Made by a program: the position numbers and the translations under genes. A model generated the notes under the pieces. It had not been told where the DNA came from. It did not search any database and worked only from the letters and a program-made list of their open reading frames with translations. Source: Litorihabitans aurantiacus (lineage in GTDB: Bacteria; Actinomycetota; Actinomycetes; Actinomycetales; Beutenbergiaceae). Taken from it: a stretch of DNA of 64,000 nucleotides. Shown one piece after another: positions 63,878 to 64,000 of the stretch. Every line of letters begins with the position of its first letter. Within the stretch, counting starts at the first letter, position 1. The stretch lies in contig NZ_BSUM01000001.1 of assembly GCF_030161595.1 (NCBI RefSeq), forward strand, positions 744,001 to 808,000. The letters are read 5' to 3'.

Positions 63878-64000
63878 GAGCGGCTCCCGCGCCGGGACCG
63901 GGCGGCCGATGACGACGGACGGGGCCGCCCGCCGTCGGGACCTCGTCCGGCCACCATCGATGTGGTCCGCTCAGCGAGACGGCAGTTTCACCACCTGGGA

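Overview
The window is high-GC DNA from an actinobacterium. The 16S rRNA, the leaderless-type promoters, glgE, mnmA, gatCAB and the ilvBNC leader point to order Micrococcales. I do not name a genus. Core-gene order is ordinary in most of the window. It is interrupted by a lower-GC accessory block (about 8.0-14.1 kb), a complete 16S-23S-5S rRNA operon (34.6-40.0 kb), a very unusual inverted array of 22-nt repeats (40.07-40.62 kb) and a type VII secretion-like (WXG100/FtsK-SpoIIIE) cluster (40.7-58.4 kb).

Layout. 1-8.0 kb: 5' end of glgE, an AbiEi-like protein, GrpB, a membrane protein, glgX, etfBA and arfB. 8.0-14.1 kb: accessory block of small membrane proteins, lipoproteins, an AbiV-type abortive infection protein and a degraded toxin-like locus, with several copies of a palindrome built on AAACG-R/Y-CGTTT and an 8-nt tandem repeat. 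14.1-25.2 kb: cysteine desulfurase, NAD-dependent epimerase, DUF4921 protein, mnmA, a MetE-like protein, small membrane proteins, pxpABC (5-oxoprolinase) and a PQQ-repeat-like protein. 25.2-33.9 kb: gatCAB, a DtxR-type regulator, a DUF1361 protein and two different dihydroxy-acid dehydratases side by side. 34.1-40.0 kb: rrn operon without spacer tRNAs. 40.7-58.4 kb: FHA-like protein, three WXG100-type proteins, an FHA-FtsK/SpoIIIE ATPase, a large fibronectin-III surface protein, MoxR, DUF58, a transglutaminase-like protein without a visible catalytic triad, and a Ser/Thr kinase. 58.6-62.3 kb: ilvBNC behind a leader-peptide attenuator. 62.3-64 kb: ASCH protein, membrane protein and a long inverted repeat.

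How it fits together. The three ilv pieces (ilvD1, ilvD2, ilvBNC) supply branched-chain amino acids, and ilvBNC is translationally attenuated by a Val-rich leader. GlgE and GlgX belong to alpha-glucan turnover. The secretion-like cluster has a motor ATPase, small WXG substrates and accessory genes. Three of its transcription units share an upstream motif (GGAA-S-S-TTCCACCCCC, then CCTAGCGTC about 44 nt later), so they look like one regulon. No EccB, EccD, EccE or mycosin gene is visible nearby.

A warning for every user of this sequence. About fifteen positions show a gene whose reading frame jumps in the middle, nearly always by loss of one base and mostly in a run of G or C. This looks like uncorrected assembly error rather than gene decay. 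I annotate such genes as one CDS and state where the frame breaks.
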